In this document: positions 26,306 to 34,866 of the stretch, piece by piece
Layout: every line of letters begins with the position of its first letter
Numbering within the stretch: position 1 is the stretch's first letter
DNA from: Chloroflexota bacterium
GTDB lineage: Bacteria; Chloroflexota; Dehalococcoidia; GIF9; UBA5629
Assembly: GCA_016875925.1 (NCBI GenBank)
Contig: VGOO01000003.1
Span: forward strand, 1-35,796
Reading direction: 5' to 3'
Length of the DNA stretch: 35,796 nt
Translations under genes and position numbers: made by a program
The notes under the pieces: generated by a model
What the model saw: only the letters and a program-made list of their open reading frames with translations
Databases searched by the model: none
What the model was told of the DNA's origin: nothing

Positions 26306-26698
26306 CTAACCGGCTTTTTTAGCTTTGGTTCGGCTGCTCTGCGCCAGTACCCTTATCCCCTCAAGTAAATCCTGGCGCCTGCAATCTTTTGTAAGGTACC
26401 AGCTAGCGCCAGCAGCCAATGCACCACCCACATAATCACCATAAACCGTCAGAAATAAGACCTTCACATCCGGGAGGCTCTGCTTTATGCGCTTGGTTGC
26501 CTCGGTGCCATCCATCACCGGCATCTGAGCATCCATAAGTATCACGTCTGGACGCAGTTCCTCTGCCTTGGCCACAGCATCCAGCCCGTCGGTCGCCTGT
26601 CCTATTACCTCGATATCAGGCTGCGGCTCAAGAATGCTCTTAAGCCCTTCCCTGACTACTTCATTGTCGTCGACCAACAGTATCCTTATTTTTTCCAT
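26306..26698 (-). CDS. Stand-alone receiver-domain response regulator
   Basis: I start at ATG 26698, with GGGAGG just upstream on the minus strand, instead of 26749. The 130-residue product is a single receiver domain with LLVDDN, phospho-acceptor Asp56 in LMDAQMPVMDG, and a NarL-like sequence throughout. It ends in a basic tail (SSRTKAKKAG) where a NarL protein would have its linker and HTH. The switch Lys is present in YLTKDC. It lies 198 bp downstream of a full NarL-type regulator on the same strand and looks like a paralogue that has lost its output domain. It could act as a phosphate sink or a competitor in dimerisation. Confidence 0.88.
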   Translation of the reverse strand: MEKIRILLVDDNEVVREGLKSILEPQPDIEVIGQATDGLDAVAKAEELRPDVILMDAQMPVMDGTEATKRIKQSLPDVKVLFLTVYGDYVGGALAAGASWYLTKDCRRQDLLEGIRVLAQSSRTKAKKAG

Positions 26699-26856
26699 TA
26701 TGCCTCCCATAATACAGGAACTAGTCCTCTCGCAAAAACGTAAATCCAACTCGCTGGCATCGAAGCTAACTTCTCATTTATCAGTTTACCTTCCACAATT
26801 CAATTCACAATCAGGACAACGGATGGTTTTACCATAGAAATGGAATGACCCTGAGA

Positions 26857-26896
26857 TCATACTTTCTGCCGATGCATGAGTCATACTTCAGTATGA
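26857..26896. repeat. CATACTT direct and inverted repeats (operator candidate)
   Basis: TCATACTT occurs at 26857-26864 and again at 26881-26888, 24 bp apart. The second copy forms a perfect palindrome TCATACT-TC-AGTATGA (26881-26896) directly after the stop codon of the NarL-type gene. There is no T-tract, so a terminator is unlikely. The position between a LuxR-type regulator and the next gene suggests a binding site. Confidence 0.4.
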
Positions 26897-27541
26897 TTAA
26901 AGGCTGATAATGCCCCTCTTCAGCGCCTCAGTCACCGCACCTGTACGGTCATTCACGCCCAGCTTCTGGAATATGTTGCTGATATGTGTTTTCACCGTAC
27001 TCTGGGAGATGTGGAGCGCAGCGCCTATCTCCTTGTTGGCAGCGCCTTTAGCCATAAGCTGCAATACCTCCAGCTCACGTTCGGAAAGCTCGTCGCCCGA
27101 AGGAGCCCTGCGGGACAATTCCGTCAAACGATCCAGTACCTTGGATGCTACTACCGGCTGGATTAGTGATTCACCAAGATGAACAGCCCTTATCGCCTTG
27201 AACAAATCTTCCCTGGGGGCATCTTTCAGTAGATACGCCCTGGCACCAGCCGCAATTCCCCGAAAGATGTAATCATCATCGCTATAAGTAGTCAATATCA
27301 CAAATTTTGTATCCGGTTTGGCTTCTCTTATCTGGTTCATAGCCTCTACACCATCCATCTCTGGCATGCGCAAATCCATGAGAACCACGTCAGGGCTAAG
27401 TTCTTTGGCCTTGCTGACTGCCTCTGTCCCGTTCTCCGCCTCCCCCACTACCACAAAGTCGCGTTCACGCTTTAGCATAGACAAAAGCCCTTCCCGTACA
27501 TACGGATGGTCATCGGCAATAAGTATTTTTATAGGCTCCAC
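26897..27541 (-). CDS. NarL/LuxR-family response regulator
   Basis: The 214-residue regulator has a receiver domain (LIADDH, Asp56 in LMDLRMPEMDG, switch Lys in YLLKDAP) and a C-terminal LuxR-type HTH at about residues 150-212 (LSERELEVLQLMAKG, HISQSTVKTHISNIFQKLGV). It overlaps the upstream kinase gene by 13 nt on the same strand, so it is its cognate regulator. It resembles the LiaR/DegU/NarL group; target genes cannot be read from sequence, although the CATACTT palindrome just downstream is a candidate site. Confidence 0.95.
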   Translation of the reverse strand: MEPIKILIADDHPYVREGLLSMLKRERDFVVVGEAENGTEAVSKAKELSPDVVLMDLRMPEMDGVEAMNQIREAKPDTKFVILTTYSDDDYIFRGIAAGARAYLLKDAPREDLFKAIRAVHLGESLIQPVVASKVLDRLTELSRRAPSGDELSERELEVLQLMAKGAANKEIGAALHISQSTVKTHISNIFQKLGVNDRTGAVTEALKRGIISL

Positions 27542-29649
27542 GATTGCACCTCCTGTCCAACAGGCAACACCACCCTGACCAACGTTCCTTTTCTCTTTGT
27601 GCTCTGTAATTCAAAAGTACCACCTAGACCTCTGGCACGCTCTTGCATACTGGTAAGCCCAAACCTGCGTTCTTTCCTAGTAGTTTCACCGATAGTCTCT
27701 GGCTTAAAGCCGACTCCGTCATCGCGCACGGTCAATGTTACCAACATGTCATCGAAACCCAGACTAACCTCCACTAAAGTAGCCCTGGCATGTTTCCTCA
27801 CGTTGGTCAATGCCTCCTGACAGATACGCAAGAGACCAGCCTCCAAATCTGGGGATAGGTCTCGTCGTTCTCCTGTTATAGCAAAACGAGCATCAATACC
27901 CGTCTCGTGAGCAAACCTGACCACTTCCTGCTTCAATGCGTCGGCAAGCTTGACCTTCTCCAGAGCCTGCGGGCGCAAATTCCAAACTGAACGCCGCGCT
28001 TCAGCAAGGCTCTTACGCGCCAGACTCGCTGCCTGCGCAATATGCCGCTCCACATCCTTGCTACCATGGCTCAGCGATTGTTCTGCAGCCTCTAGCTGAA
28101 GAATGATGCCGGTGAAACCCTGAGCCAAGGTATCATGGATTTCTCTCGCCATGCGGTTGCGCTCTTCCATCACTGCAATCTGACGCGTTTCAGCATAAAG
28201 ACGAGCATTCTCTATAGCCACTGCAAGCTGGTCAGCAATAGTCTGGGCGGTAAACACATCAGCCTCACCAAAGGCGTCTAACTCCGTGCTCTCTATATCA
28301 AGCACACCCAATATCTCATTGCCTATCTTCACCGCCACCGCCAACTCAGCCCTGATATCGCTTAATTCTTTGACCGGTCGATACCTTGGCTCCTTACTAA
28401 CATCGTTGGCCAACAGCACATCCCCAGTTTTGGCCACCCAACCCACAACCCCTTCCTCATCCACTTCCAGCGGCACGCTTACTGGAATCACTCCTCCCTG
28501 TCCACTAACGCTAAGCGCCTTAAGCGCTAACTTCCCAGACCCCGGCTCAAACAAAAAGATATTCACATTATGGTAATGGAAAGTCTCACGAAGCATGTTG
28601 CCAACGTAAGGTATCAGCTCATCCAGCTCTACGATGGAACTGATTCGGCGGCTAACCTCATTTATGGTGCGCAGTTGTTCAGCACGCTGCCGCTCCTGCC
28701 TGGTCCGCTCCTCTACCTTCTGCTCCAAGTTGCTGTAAGATTCCTTTAATGCCCTGGCCATAGCATTGAATTGTTCGGATAGTTGTTGAAGCTCATCGCC
28801 AGTCTCCACTTTGATGCTATAGTCCAGTTGTCCTTTCCCTATGACTTCTGTGCCTCTGGTGAGTGCTAAAAGCGGCCGTGTGATTGCCCTAGAAAGCAAG
28901 AAGATGACCACAGCAGCCAGGAGAATCACGCCAATGCCAACCGCAAAGAAGATCAATTGCGCCTTTTCCATCTGCTTCTCGATGTACTCGGTAGTAGCCG
29001 CCACCGTGGCAGCTATCTCGCGCTCTGCATCCTCAGCCGGCGCTAGGTACTCGTCAGTATAGGTAGCAGCAGCTACTACAAGATTTGTACCCGGAACAGA
29101 GATGCAGTGCATATACTTTCGCCTGGGGTTTTTCTGCTCATCTTCGCCCCAGGTGTAGTAGCCGGAAGCGTCGCCATGGATACCACGCTCCACGATGCTT
29201 AAGAACTGAGAAGGCTCACCGGCTATTTTGTTCAATTGGGTACCCACCATCTTAGGGTCCGGATGGAAAACCACCCTCAGCGTATCATCGTAGACCATGG
29301 TGTGGCCTGTTTGCCCCACGCTCTGCACGGCGATATCCCTCAACTCCTTATCATCCGCCAGCCGAGACATGTCCAGATTTGGATGGAATTGCAGATAAAT
29401 ATCCATCTCAGCAGCAATAAACAGTGCCTTGCGTTGTATTAATGTCCTTGCCATTCCCTCCAAAGCCGAAAAACTGGTACGCACCACGCTTTCGCCCATG
29501 CGAGCAGTATTATCCCTGGCACGATAGCCCACTTCATAAATGCTACGCGTAGCTATAGCACTGATAACACCCAGGGAAATGAGCATCAGCGCTAGGAAGG
29601 GAATGAGAATCTTGCCCCTCAGCCCGATTGCTATTTTACGCTTGGGCAT
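27529..29649 (-). CDS. Membrane sensor histidine kinase with Cache, HAMP, GAF and HisKA_3 domains
   Basis: I prefer ATG 29649 (GGGGG 6 nt upstream; MPKRKIAIGLRGK start). ATG 29676 is also possible, whereas 29748 would overlap glyQS. The ~706-residue kinase has TM1 (ILIPFLALMLISLGVISAIA), an extracytoplasmic Cache-like sensor of about 200 residues (GQTGHTMVYDDTLRVVFHP, DASGYYTWGEDEQ), TM2 (LIFFAVGIGVILLAAVVIFLL), HAMP, a coiled coil (EQKVEERTRQERQRAEQL) and a GAF domain. The HisKA_3 domain carries REIHDTLAQG, and a HATPase_c domain follows (EALTNVRKHA, DDGVGFKPE, GLTSMQERARGLGG). The DHp type matches the NarL regulator encoded next. GAF and Cache together suggest two separate inputs. It begins about 37 nt after the glycyl-tRNA synthetase gene. 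Confidence 0.93.
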   Translation of the reverse strand: MPKRKIAIGLRGKILIPFLALMLISLGVISAIATRSIYEVGYRARDNTARMGESVVRTSFSALEGMARTLIQRKALFIAAEMDIYLQFHPNLDMSRLADDKELRDIAVQSVGQTGHTMVYDDTLRVVFHPDPKMVGTQLNKIAGEPSQFLSIVERGIHGDASGYYTWGEDEQKNPRRKYMHCISVPGTNLVVAAATYTDEYLAPAEDAEREIAATVAATTEYIEKQMEKAQLIFFAVGIGVILLAAVVIFLLSRAITRPLLALTRGTEVIGKGQLDYSIKVETGDELQQLSEQFNAMARALKESYSNLEQKVEERTRQERQRAEQLRTINEVSRRISSIVELDELIPYVGNMLRETFHYHNVNIFLFEPGSGKLALKALSVSGQGGVIPVSVPLEVDEEGVVGWVAKTGDVLLANDVSKEPRYRPVKELSDIRAELAVAVKIGNEILGVLDIESTELDAFGEADVFTAQTIADQLAVAIENARLYAETRQIAVMEERNRMAREIHDTLAQGFTGIILQLEAAEQSLSHGSKDVERHIAQAASLARKSLAEARRSVWNLRPQALEKVKLADALKQEVVRFAHETGIDARFAITGERRDLSPDLEAGLLRICQEALTNVRKHARATLVEVSLGFDDMLVTLTVRDDGVGFKPETIGETTRKERRFGLTSMQERARGLGGTFELQSTKRKGTLVRVVLPVGQEVQSWSL

Positions 29650-29686
29650 CTGTAGCCCCCATTTCTCATTGTTCATGAGCCTGCTA

Positions 29687-31057
29687 TCAATCCTCTCTAG
29701 TGCCGACTGCTTTGGCTGACCACGTGGGCTGAGTGGTAAAAGCCTCACCGCTCAACTTTGCCTGCAAAGTGGATACCAAGTCTCGCAGAGGCAGTCTTAT
29801 CTGTGCCATGCCATCTCGCTCCCGTATGGTGACCTGCTTATCCTCCAAAGACTGAAAATCGATAGTGACGCAGAATGGCGTGCCAGCCTCATCCTGGCGA
29901 CGGTACCGTCTGCCTATGCTCTGGGCATCATCATACTGCGTCATAAAATGACGGTGCACCTCGGTATATACCTCCCGGGCCATCGGCACCAACTTCTCAT
30001 TGCGGCTCAGTGGCAGGACAGCCACCTTGATAGGAGCCAGGGCAGGATGTAACCGCAAAACCACCCTGGTCTCGCCTTCAGCAATATCCTCATCATAGGA
30101 GTCCACCAGGAAAGCCAGCACCGAACGGTCAACACCCGCCGAGGGTTCGATAACATAGGGGACATACCGCTCATTCGTCTCTTCATCGAAATAATCCAGC
30201 CCCTTCCCGCTGTGCTTGGCATGTTGAGCCAGGTCGAAGTCTCCCCGGTTAGCCACTCCCTCCAACTCAGACCAACCCATAGGAAACAGATACTCGATGT
30301 CGTAGCAGTCTTTGGCATAGTGAGCCAACTCTTCCTTACCATGCCGACGCAGGCGCAAGTTCTCCTTCTTGATGCCCAACTTCAGATACCAGTTGAAACG
30401 TTCCTTCACCCAGTAGTTGAACCACTCGTCATCTGTATCCGGCTTGACGAAGTACTCTATCTCCATCTGCTCGAATTCCCTGGTACGAAAGATAAAGTTG
30501 CCGGTTGTTATCTCATTGCGAAAGGACTTGCCTATCTGAGCAATGCCGAAAGGCAGCTTCTTGCGCATGGTGGAGCGCACATTTTCGAAATTGACAAAGA
30601 TGCCCTGCGCCGTCTCTGGCCGCAGATACACTACATTGGCATTGTCCTCCACAGGACCCATAAAGGTCTTGAACATCAGGTTGAACATCTTGGGTTCTGT
30701 AAGTTCTCCGTCGCAATCAGGACACTTTTCGCCGCTCAGTTGGTCAGCCCGCCACCTCAGGTGGCAGTTCTTGCATTCCACCAGCGGATCGGAAAAACCT
30801 TCCACATGCCCGCTAGCCACCCATGCCTGGGGATGCATCATAATACTGGCATCTATGCCAACCACATCATCCCGCTCCTGCACCACAGCCCGCCACCAGG
30901 CATCTCTCACATTTCTCTTCAGCTCTACTCCTAGAGGCCCATAGTCCCAACAACTGTTCAGCCCACCGTAAATCTCGCTGCTGGGAAAAATAAAACCCCG
31001 CCGCTTGCATAGCGAAACAATCTTATCCATATCAACTTTACGTTTCTCTTCAGGCAA
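29687..31057 (-). CDS. glyQS: Glycyl-tRNA synthetase, single-chain dimeric type
   Basis: The 456-residue class II synthetase charges tRNA-Gly. It is the alpha2 type found in Firmicutes, Chloroflexi, archaea and eukaryotes, with [20 protein letters not shown] at the N-terminus, motif 2 at [22 protein letters not shown], motif 3 at [10 protein letters not shown], and a C-terminal anticodon-binding domain ([16 protein letters not shown]). A Cys-rich insertion (CKNCHLRW...CPDCDG) is a likely zinc site. The start is TTG 31057 with AGGAG about 9 nt upstream; ATG 31030 is an alternative. The length is normal. Genomic pairing with the sensor kinase just downstream is probably incidental. Confidence 0.96.
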   Translation of the reverse strand: MPEEKRKVDMDKIVSLCKRRGFIFPSSEIYGGLNSCWDYGPLGVELKRNVRDAWWRAVVQERDDVVGIDASIMMHPQAWVASGHVEGFSDPLVECKNCHLRWRADQLSGEKCPDCDGELTEPKMFNLMFKTFMGPVEDNANVVYLRPETAQGIFVNFENVRSTMRKKLPFGIAQIGKSFRNEITTGNFIFRTREFEQMEIEYFVKPDTDDEWFNYWVKERFNWYLKLGIKKENLRLRRHGKEELAHYAKDCYDIEYLFPMGWSELEGVANRGDFDLAQHAKHSGKGLDYFDEETNERYVPYVIEPSAGVDRSVLAFLVDSYDEDIAEGETRVVLRLHPALAPIKVAVLPLSRNEKLVPMAREVYTEVHRHFMTQYDDAQSIGRRYRRQDEAGTPFCVTIDFQSLEDKQVTIRERDGMAQIRLPLRDLVSTLQAKLSGEAFTTQPTWSAKAVGTRED

Positions 31058-31082
31058 CTCTTATCTCCTCAGGATTTCTGAA

Positions 31083-31111
31083 AGCTTATCAACTTTACCT
31101 ATTAGTGTCAA
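31083..31111 (-). promoter_or_regulatory. Candidate promoter for glyQS
   Basis: On the minus strand, a perfect TTGACA (31111-31106) is followed after 17 nt by a poor -10, TAAGCT (31088-31083). It lies 26 nt upstream of the TTG start. The weak -10 keeps confidence low. No T-box structure was recognised in the short leader. Confidence 0.3.
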
Positions 31112-31198
31112 AGACTCACACTCGTCTTCTCGCTATAGCCAGGCTTCAATCAAATCATGGTGGATTGAAAGGTGACAGTCAGCTACAATACTAGTAAG

Positions 31199-32884
31199 GT
31201 GAATAAGCCGAGACCGCTCAAAAAAACCTTAAAACTACTAGCTATCATCTCCCTTGTTACTCTAGCAGCCGCATCGTGCGGACCTAACCTGCCACCTGTC
31301 ACCCCTCCACAACCCACCCAACTTACCCTACCATCCCCACCACCAGAACCACCCCCAGACAACACAGCACCAGAGACCATAATCAACAGCAGCCCTGGCA
31401 AAACCGTCAACCAGAACGCCGTCACCTTCCAATGGACAGGTACGGATGATAAAACGCCCACACCCGACCTGACCTACTCCTGTTACCTTGCCGGCTACGA
31501 TGCTGATTACTCCCCATTCACCAGCGATACCACCAAGACTTACTCCAACCTGCCAGATGGCACCTATACATTTTATGTCAAATCCAGAGACGCCGCCGGC
31601 AACGAAGACAAAACACCAGCCAGTGTGGAGTTCACCGTCCAAACTATCAAGCCATCGCCTGTCACGCCAGCAGCCCCGGTAGACAGCAGTCTGCTCATAG
31701 TCCCCAATAGCAATGTCAGCCATATCGCAGTTGGCCCCGATGGTAAAGCCATATACGCCATCGATGCCTTCAACGCCAAACTGTACAAGTCGGAGCAAGG
31801 CGGCTTTGGCTGGATTGACTCATCCAAAGGCATCGGTGGAGCCTCCGCCTGGGACGGACTTGCCGTAGCACCTGATGATGCCAATGTGGTCGCCATAATT
31901 GCCGATAGTGGCACCGAAGTCTATTTATCCACCAACGGTGGCACTAGCTTCTACCGAATGGGGCTGGCCGGCACACTCAAGGCTAGCGAACGGGCTAAAT
32001 GCCTCGCCCTCTCACCAGTCTATGGCCAAGGCCGGCGTGAACTGGCTGTGGGCACCTCCACAAGCAATGGTGGCGGTAGAGTCCTGCTCAGCATAAGCTC
32101 TGGTATGAGCACTGCTTGGGCAGACATCAGCACCGGAGTCAGCGGTTGGCTACCTAGCAGCCCTCCCATAGCTGGCGCCGATGTCTTCGCCATCAAATAC
32201 TCTCCCTCCTTCCCATCCGATGGCACGCTCCTGGCTATAGTCGCCAGCAAGCCACCGCCAGATACCGACGATACCTATCTCTACATCGGTTTCAAAGATA
32301 TGGGCACCAGCAACATCGTCTGGAACTCCTTTCCCGGCTATCCTGTAGAAATATGCCAGCCTGGAAGCGATAGCCCAGGCACACCACTCACCTACGCTGA
32401 CCTAGCCCTACCCGCAGACTACAACGGTGCCAACCCTGCACATCGCCACGTCTATGCTTGCTGGACAGACAATCCAGCAGGGTCAACATCTGTAGGCAAT
32501 CCCAATGACAGTGTCTATCGCCTCGATGATACCATCGTCTACAGGCTGCTGGTACACAACGACGTAATCTGCAGTCTGGCACACTATGGTAGGTTCAGCC
32601 GCGGCAAGCTGCTTGCCGGCGCCTTAAACGCCAGGCCAGGTACCTTCGCTACAGGCCCACAGGTTTACTTCAGCTTCAACCCACAATCTGCATACCCCGC
32701 CTGGCAGGAAAGCCGTAAGCCCCCAACCGGCCCAGGCCAGGCACGAGTCGCCTGGTCTCCCGATGGCAACCTGGCCTATTGCGGCACAAGCTCCACTGCT
32801 CCAGGTGGCCACGACCAGAGCGCTTTCTCTATTAGCCGCTACAACGGCCTTACCTGGAACCAGACCGGACTGATAGACCTCTAG
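31199..32884 (+). CDS. Lipoprotein with N-terminal Ig/Fn3-like domain and half-length BNR propeller (third paralogue)
   Basis: I choose GTG 31199 because it gives a compact lipoprotein signal (RPLKKTLKLLAIISLVTLAAASC) and a TACAAT -10 at 31184-31189 lies just upstream; the ORF-track start is GTG 31172. After a Pro-rich linker comes one Ig/Fn3-like domain (VTFQWTGTDDKTP, GTYTFYVKSRDAAGN) at about residues 45-140. The rest aligns with the N-terminal propeller half of the two large paralogues (IYAIDAFNAKLYKSEQ, KLLAGALN, RVAWSPDGNLAYCGT), with Asp boxes STNGGTSF and SRYNGLTW. It stops at WNQTGLIDL, exactly where the others continue WNQ..LIDT for about 580 residues. It lacks the Fn3 pair and C-terminal helix, so the lipid replaces the membrane anchor. 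It also lacks the CPIPC Cys loops. Confidence 0.8.
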   Translation: MNKPRPLKKTLKLLAIISLVTLAAASCGPNLPPVTPPQPTQLTLPSPPPEPPPDNTAPETIINSSPGKTVNQNAVTFQWTGTDDKTPTPDLTYSCYLAGYDADYSPFTSDTTKTYSNLPDGTYTFYVKSRDAAGNEDKTPASVEFTVQTIKPSPVTPAAPVDSSLLIVPNSNVSHIAVGPDGKAIYAIDAFNAKLYKSEQGGFGWIDSSKGIGGASAWDGLAVAPDDANVVAIIADSGTEVYLSTNGGTSFYRMGLAGTLKASERAKCLALSPVYGQGRRELAVGTSTSNGGGRVLLSISSGMSTAWADISTGVSGWLPSSPPIAGADVFAIKYSPSFPSDGTLLAIVASKPPPDTDDTYLYIGFKDMGTSNIVWNSFPGYPVEICQPGSDSPGTPLTYADLALPADYNGANPAHRHVYACWTDNPAGSTSVGNPNDSVYRLDDTIVYRLLVHNDVICSLAHYGRFSRGKLLAGALNARPGTFATGPQVYFSFNPQSAYPAWQESRKPPTGPGQARVAWSPDGNLAYCGTSSTAPGGHDQSAFSISRYNGLTWNQTGLIDL

Positions 32885-32893
32885 CTAGCAGTC

Positions 32894-32921
32894 TGAAGTT
32901 ACAAGTTTCAGGTTTTGCCAC
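32894..32921 (-). repeat. Degenerate 7-bp tandem repeat, reverse-complement copy
   Basis: TGAAGTT, ACAAGTT, TCAGGTT and TTGCCAC are consecutive heptads. On the minus strand they read AACCTGA, AACTTGT, AACTTCA, matching the ACTTGNN heptads at 11860-11887. It begins 10 nt after the shortened propeller gene ends. Confidence 0.45.
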
Positions 32922-33034
32922 TTGCATCCTGAATCTTACATCTCACTCTTGCCTGTTGTTCAATAGCGACTGTGGCTGCACTGGTTGTCGAATGCAGTAG
33001 TTCCCACCAATGCATATATGAGCGGAAATAACTG

Positions 33035-33043
33035 TGATATAAT
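33035..33043 (+). promoter_or_regulatory. Extended -10 promoter of the repeat lipoprotein gene
   Basis: TGATATAAT is a perfect extended -10 element (TGn plus TATAAT). No good -35 was found at 16-18 nt. The predicted leader is about 53 nt and ends with AGGAGGT (33091-33097) before ATG 33103. Confidence 0.5.
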
Positions 33044-33102
33044 GCGCTGAAGCATTCGTCAGTTTCCTGGCTGTCAAATAGTAATTACGCAGGAGGTTTA
33101 GC

Positions 33103-34851
33103 ATGAAGAACCTGGTGGCCCTCTTAGTGGTCGCTCTTGTTCTCGTTGGCTCTGGATGTGTTCCACCGACACCTATGATGGTAGAGCCGGAAACACCGGC
33201 GGATGGCAGTGCTGTGGGCTCCCTGACGCCGGTCTTGGCCTGGAGTTGTACTGCTGTAGCTACTTCTTACCATGTGCAAATCGCCGAAGACGCCAATTTT
33301 CAAGCGATAACTGTTGACGCTGCCAGTGTCAACAGCCCAACCTACACAGTGCCCTCTGGCACCTTGAAACACGGGCGAACATATTTCTGGCGGGTGAGCG
33401 CCAGCAGGGCTGGGCAGACATCGGGCTGGTCGCCCGCATGGTCTTTTAAGACCATTGGTGGAGGCCCTGCTGCCGGGGGGATATCAGTCTACGCCACTCT
33501 GGATGGAACACCGTGGACTGGTGCCGCTGACTTCACCGTGACCGGTCCTACTACCAGGTCTGGTGCTGCTGTGCCGAGCAACTTCACCGATTTGTCTCAA
33601 GGAACCTACACGGTCACATATAATTATGGTGGCCCGGCGGGGGCATCGCTGGCCAGCATCACCCCATCTCCAACGCAAAATCTAACTGCTGGTAGTTCAC
33701 TGGCATTCACCTTGAATTTCCACAGGCATTCGACTTCTAATATCAACGTCAGCGCCACTCTCGATGGTGCTGCTTGGTCTGGCGCTGTGGACTATACGCT
33801 AAGCGGGCCTTATAACGATTCTCATCATTCAGTGCCGGCCAGTTTCCCTGGATTGCCGTCTGGAACTTATACTCTGAGCTACAACGGAGGTGGCCCGGCT
33901 GGAGCTACCTTGACCAGCATTTCGTCGGCGCCTACACAAAGCCTTGGTTTAGGAGGGAATATCAATTTTACCTTGAACTTCACCCATCAGACCTTTGGCA
34001 ACGTGATTATAAATACTACACTGAACGGCGCACCGTGGTCGGGACAGGTAGCCTACAATTTGCACGGCCCTGTCACGGACTATCATGGCGCTGTGCCACA
34101 GACTTATCCCAATATGCCCTCTGGTATCTATACTCTGAGCTACTACGGCGGTGGACCAGCTGGTGCCACATTGGCCAATATCACACCATCGCCATCCCAA
34201 ACATTGTACAAAGAAACTACCATAGTGTTCAGCATGAACTTCTTCTCGCAACCACAAGCTGGCACCATAATAGTCAATGCTACGCTCGATGGTGCTCCGT
34301 GGCAGGTAATGCCTGGCTCCGGTAGCATCAATTACACCATCAACGGGCCAAAGGTTGATTCCAACCATAATGTCCCTGAGACTTTCAGCAACATGCCAGC
34401 AGGCATGTATACGCTTTCCTATAACTCTGGAGGCCCTATAGGGGGAGCGTTGGTAGGCATTACACCTTCCCCAAGTCAGGCACTGTCGCCTGGCGGCACT
34501 ATCGCCTTCACCTTGAACTTCCGAGCACAGGCTAAAGGCACTGTAGAAGTCAGCGCTACCTTGAATGATGAGCCATGGTCAGGTCCTGTGGGTTATGTGC
34601 TGCAAGGACCCTACGTAGAATCCGGACATTCAGTGCCACAGGTCTTTAGCAATGCGCCTGCAGGAGGCTACTCTGTGAGCTATAGCTCAGGCGGGCCACC
34701 AAGCGCTGTATTTGAAGGCGTTATGCCACCATCCCAGATGTTGCCCGCTGGTGAAAATATCAGATTCACTTTAAGATTTAGATTCAAGGGAGTGGAACCG
34801 CAACCGATGCCCGGACCTATACCAGGACCCATTCCCGGGCCACTGAAGTAA
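33103..34851 (+). CDS. Surface lipoprotein with one Fn3-like module and five tandem ~80-residue repeats
   Basis: The 582-residue product has a lipoprotein signal (LLVVALVLVGSGC) and an Fn3-like module at about residues 30-120 (TSYHVQIAEDANF, YFWRVSAS, SGWSPAWSF). This module resembles the two at the C-termini of the large propeller proteins. Five tandem repeats of 79-85 residues follow, each running from a ATLDG.PW core through a G.Y[TS][LV][ST]Y..GGP turn to a FTLNF end. The tail is Met/Pro/Gly-rich (GPIPGPIPGP). All-beta repeats of this sort suggest a stalk or adhesin projecting from the membrane. Start and SD are clear (AGGAGGT, 5 nt spacing). Repeats 1-3 are near-uniform; repeat 4 has a short insertion (VMPGSG) and repeat 5 has diverged most. 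Confidence 0.85.
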   Translation: MKNLVALLVVALVLVGSGCVPPTPMMVEPETPADGSAVGSLTPVLAWSCTAVATSYHVQIAEDANFQAITVDAASVNSPTYTVPSGTLKHGRTYFWRVSASRAGQTSGWSPAWSFKTIGGGPAAGGISVYATLDGTPWTGAADFTVTGPTTRSGAAVPSNFTDLSQGTYTVTYNYGGPAGASLASITPSPTQNLTAGSSLAFTLNFHRHSTSNINVSATLDGAAWSGAVDYTLSGPYNDSHHSVPASFPGLPSGTYTLSYNGGGPAGATLTSISSAPTQSLGLGGNINFTLNFTHQTFGNVIINTTLNGAPWSGQVAYNLHGPVTDYHGAVPQTYPNMPSGIYTLSYYGGGPAGATLANITPSPSQTLYKETTIVFSMNFFSQPQAGTIIVNATLDGAPWQVMPGSGSINYTINGPKVDSNHNVPETFSNMPAGMYTLSYNSGGPIGGALVGITPSPSQALSPGGTIAFTLNFRAQAKGTVEVSATLNDEPWSGPVGYVLQGPYVESGHSVPQVFSNAPAGGYSVSYSSGGPPSAVFEGVMPPSQMLPAGENIRFTLRFRFKGVEPQPMPGPIPGPIPGPLK

Positions 34852-34866
34852 CGATAGAGCCAGCGG

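Noticed and set aside
26881-26896. Palindrome after the NarL-type gene considered as a terminator
   Set aside because: The stem is AT-rich with a 2-nt centre and no T-tract on the minus strand; better treated as an operator candidate.
30212-30934. 240-residue plus-strand ORF
   Set aside because: Antisense shadow of glycyl-tRNA synthetase.
33478-34780. Regularly spaced similarity considered as a CRISPR-like array
   Set aside because: The periodicity of about 240-255 bp reflects five protein-coding repeats in one lipoprotein gene; there are no short identical repeats with unique spacers.
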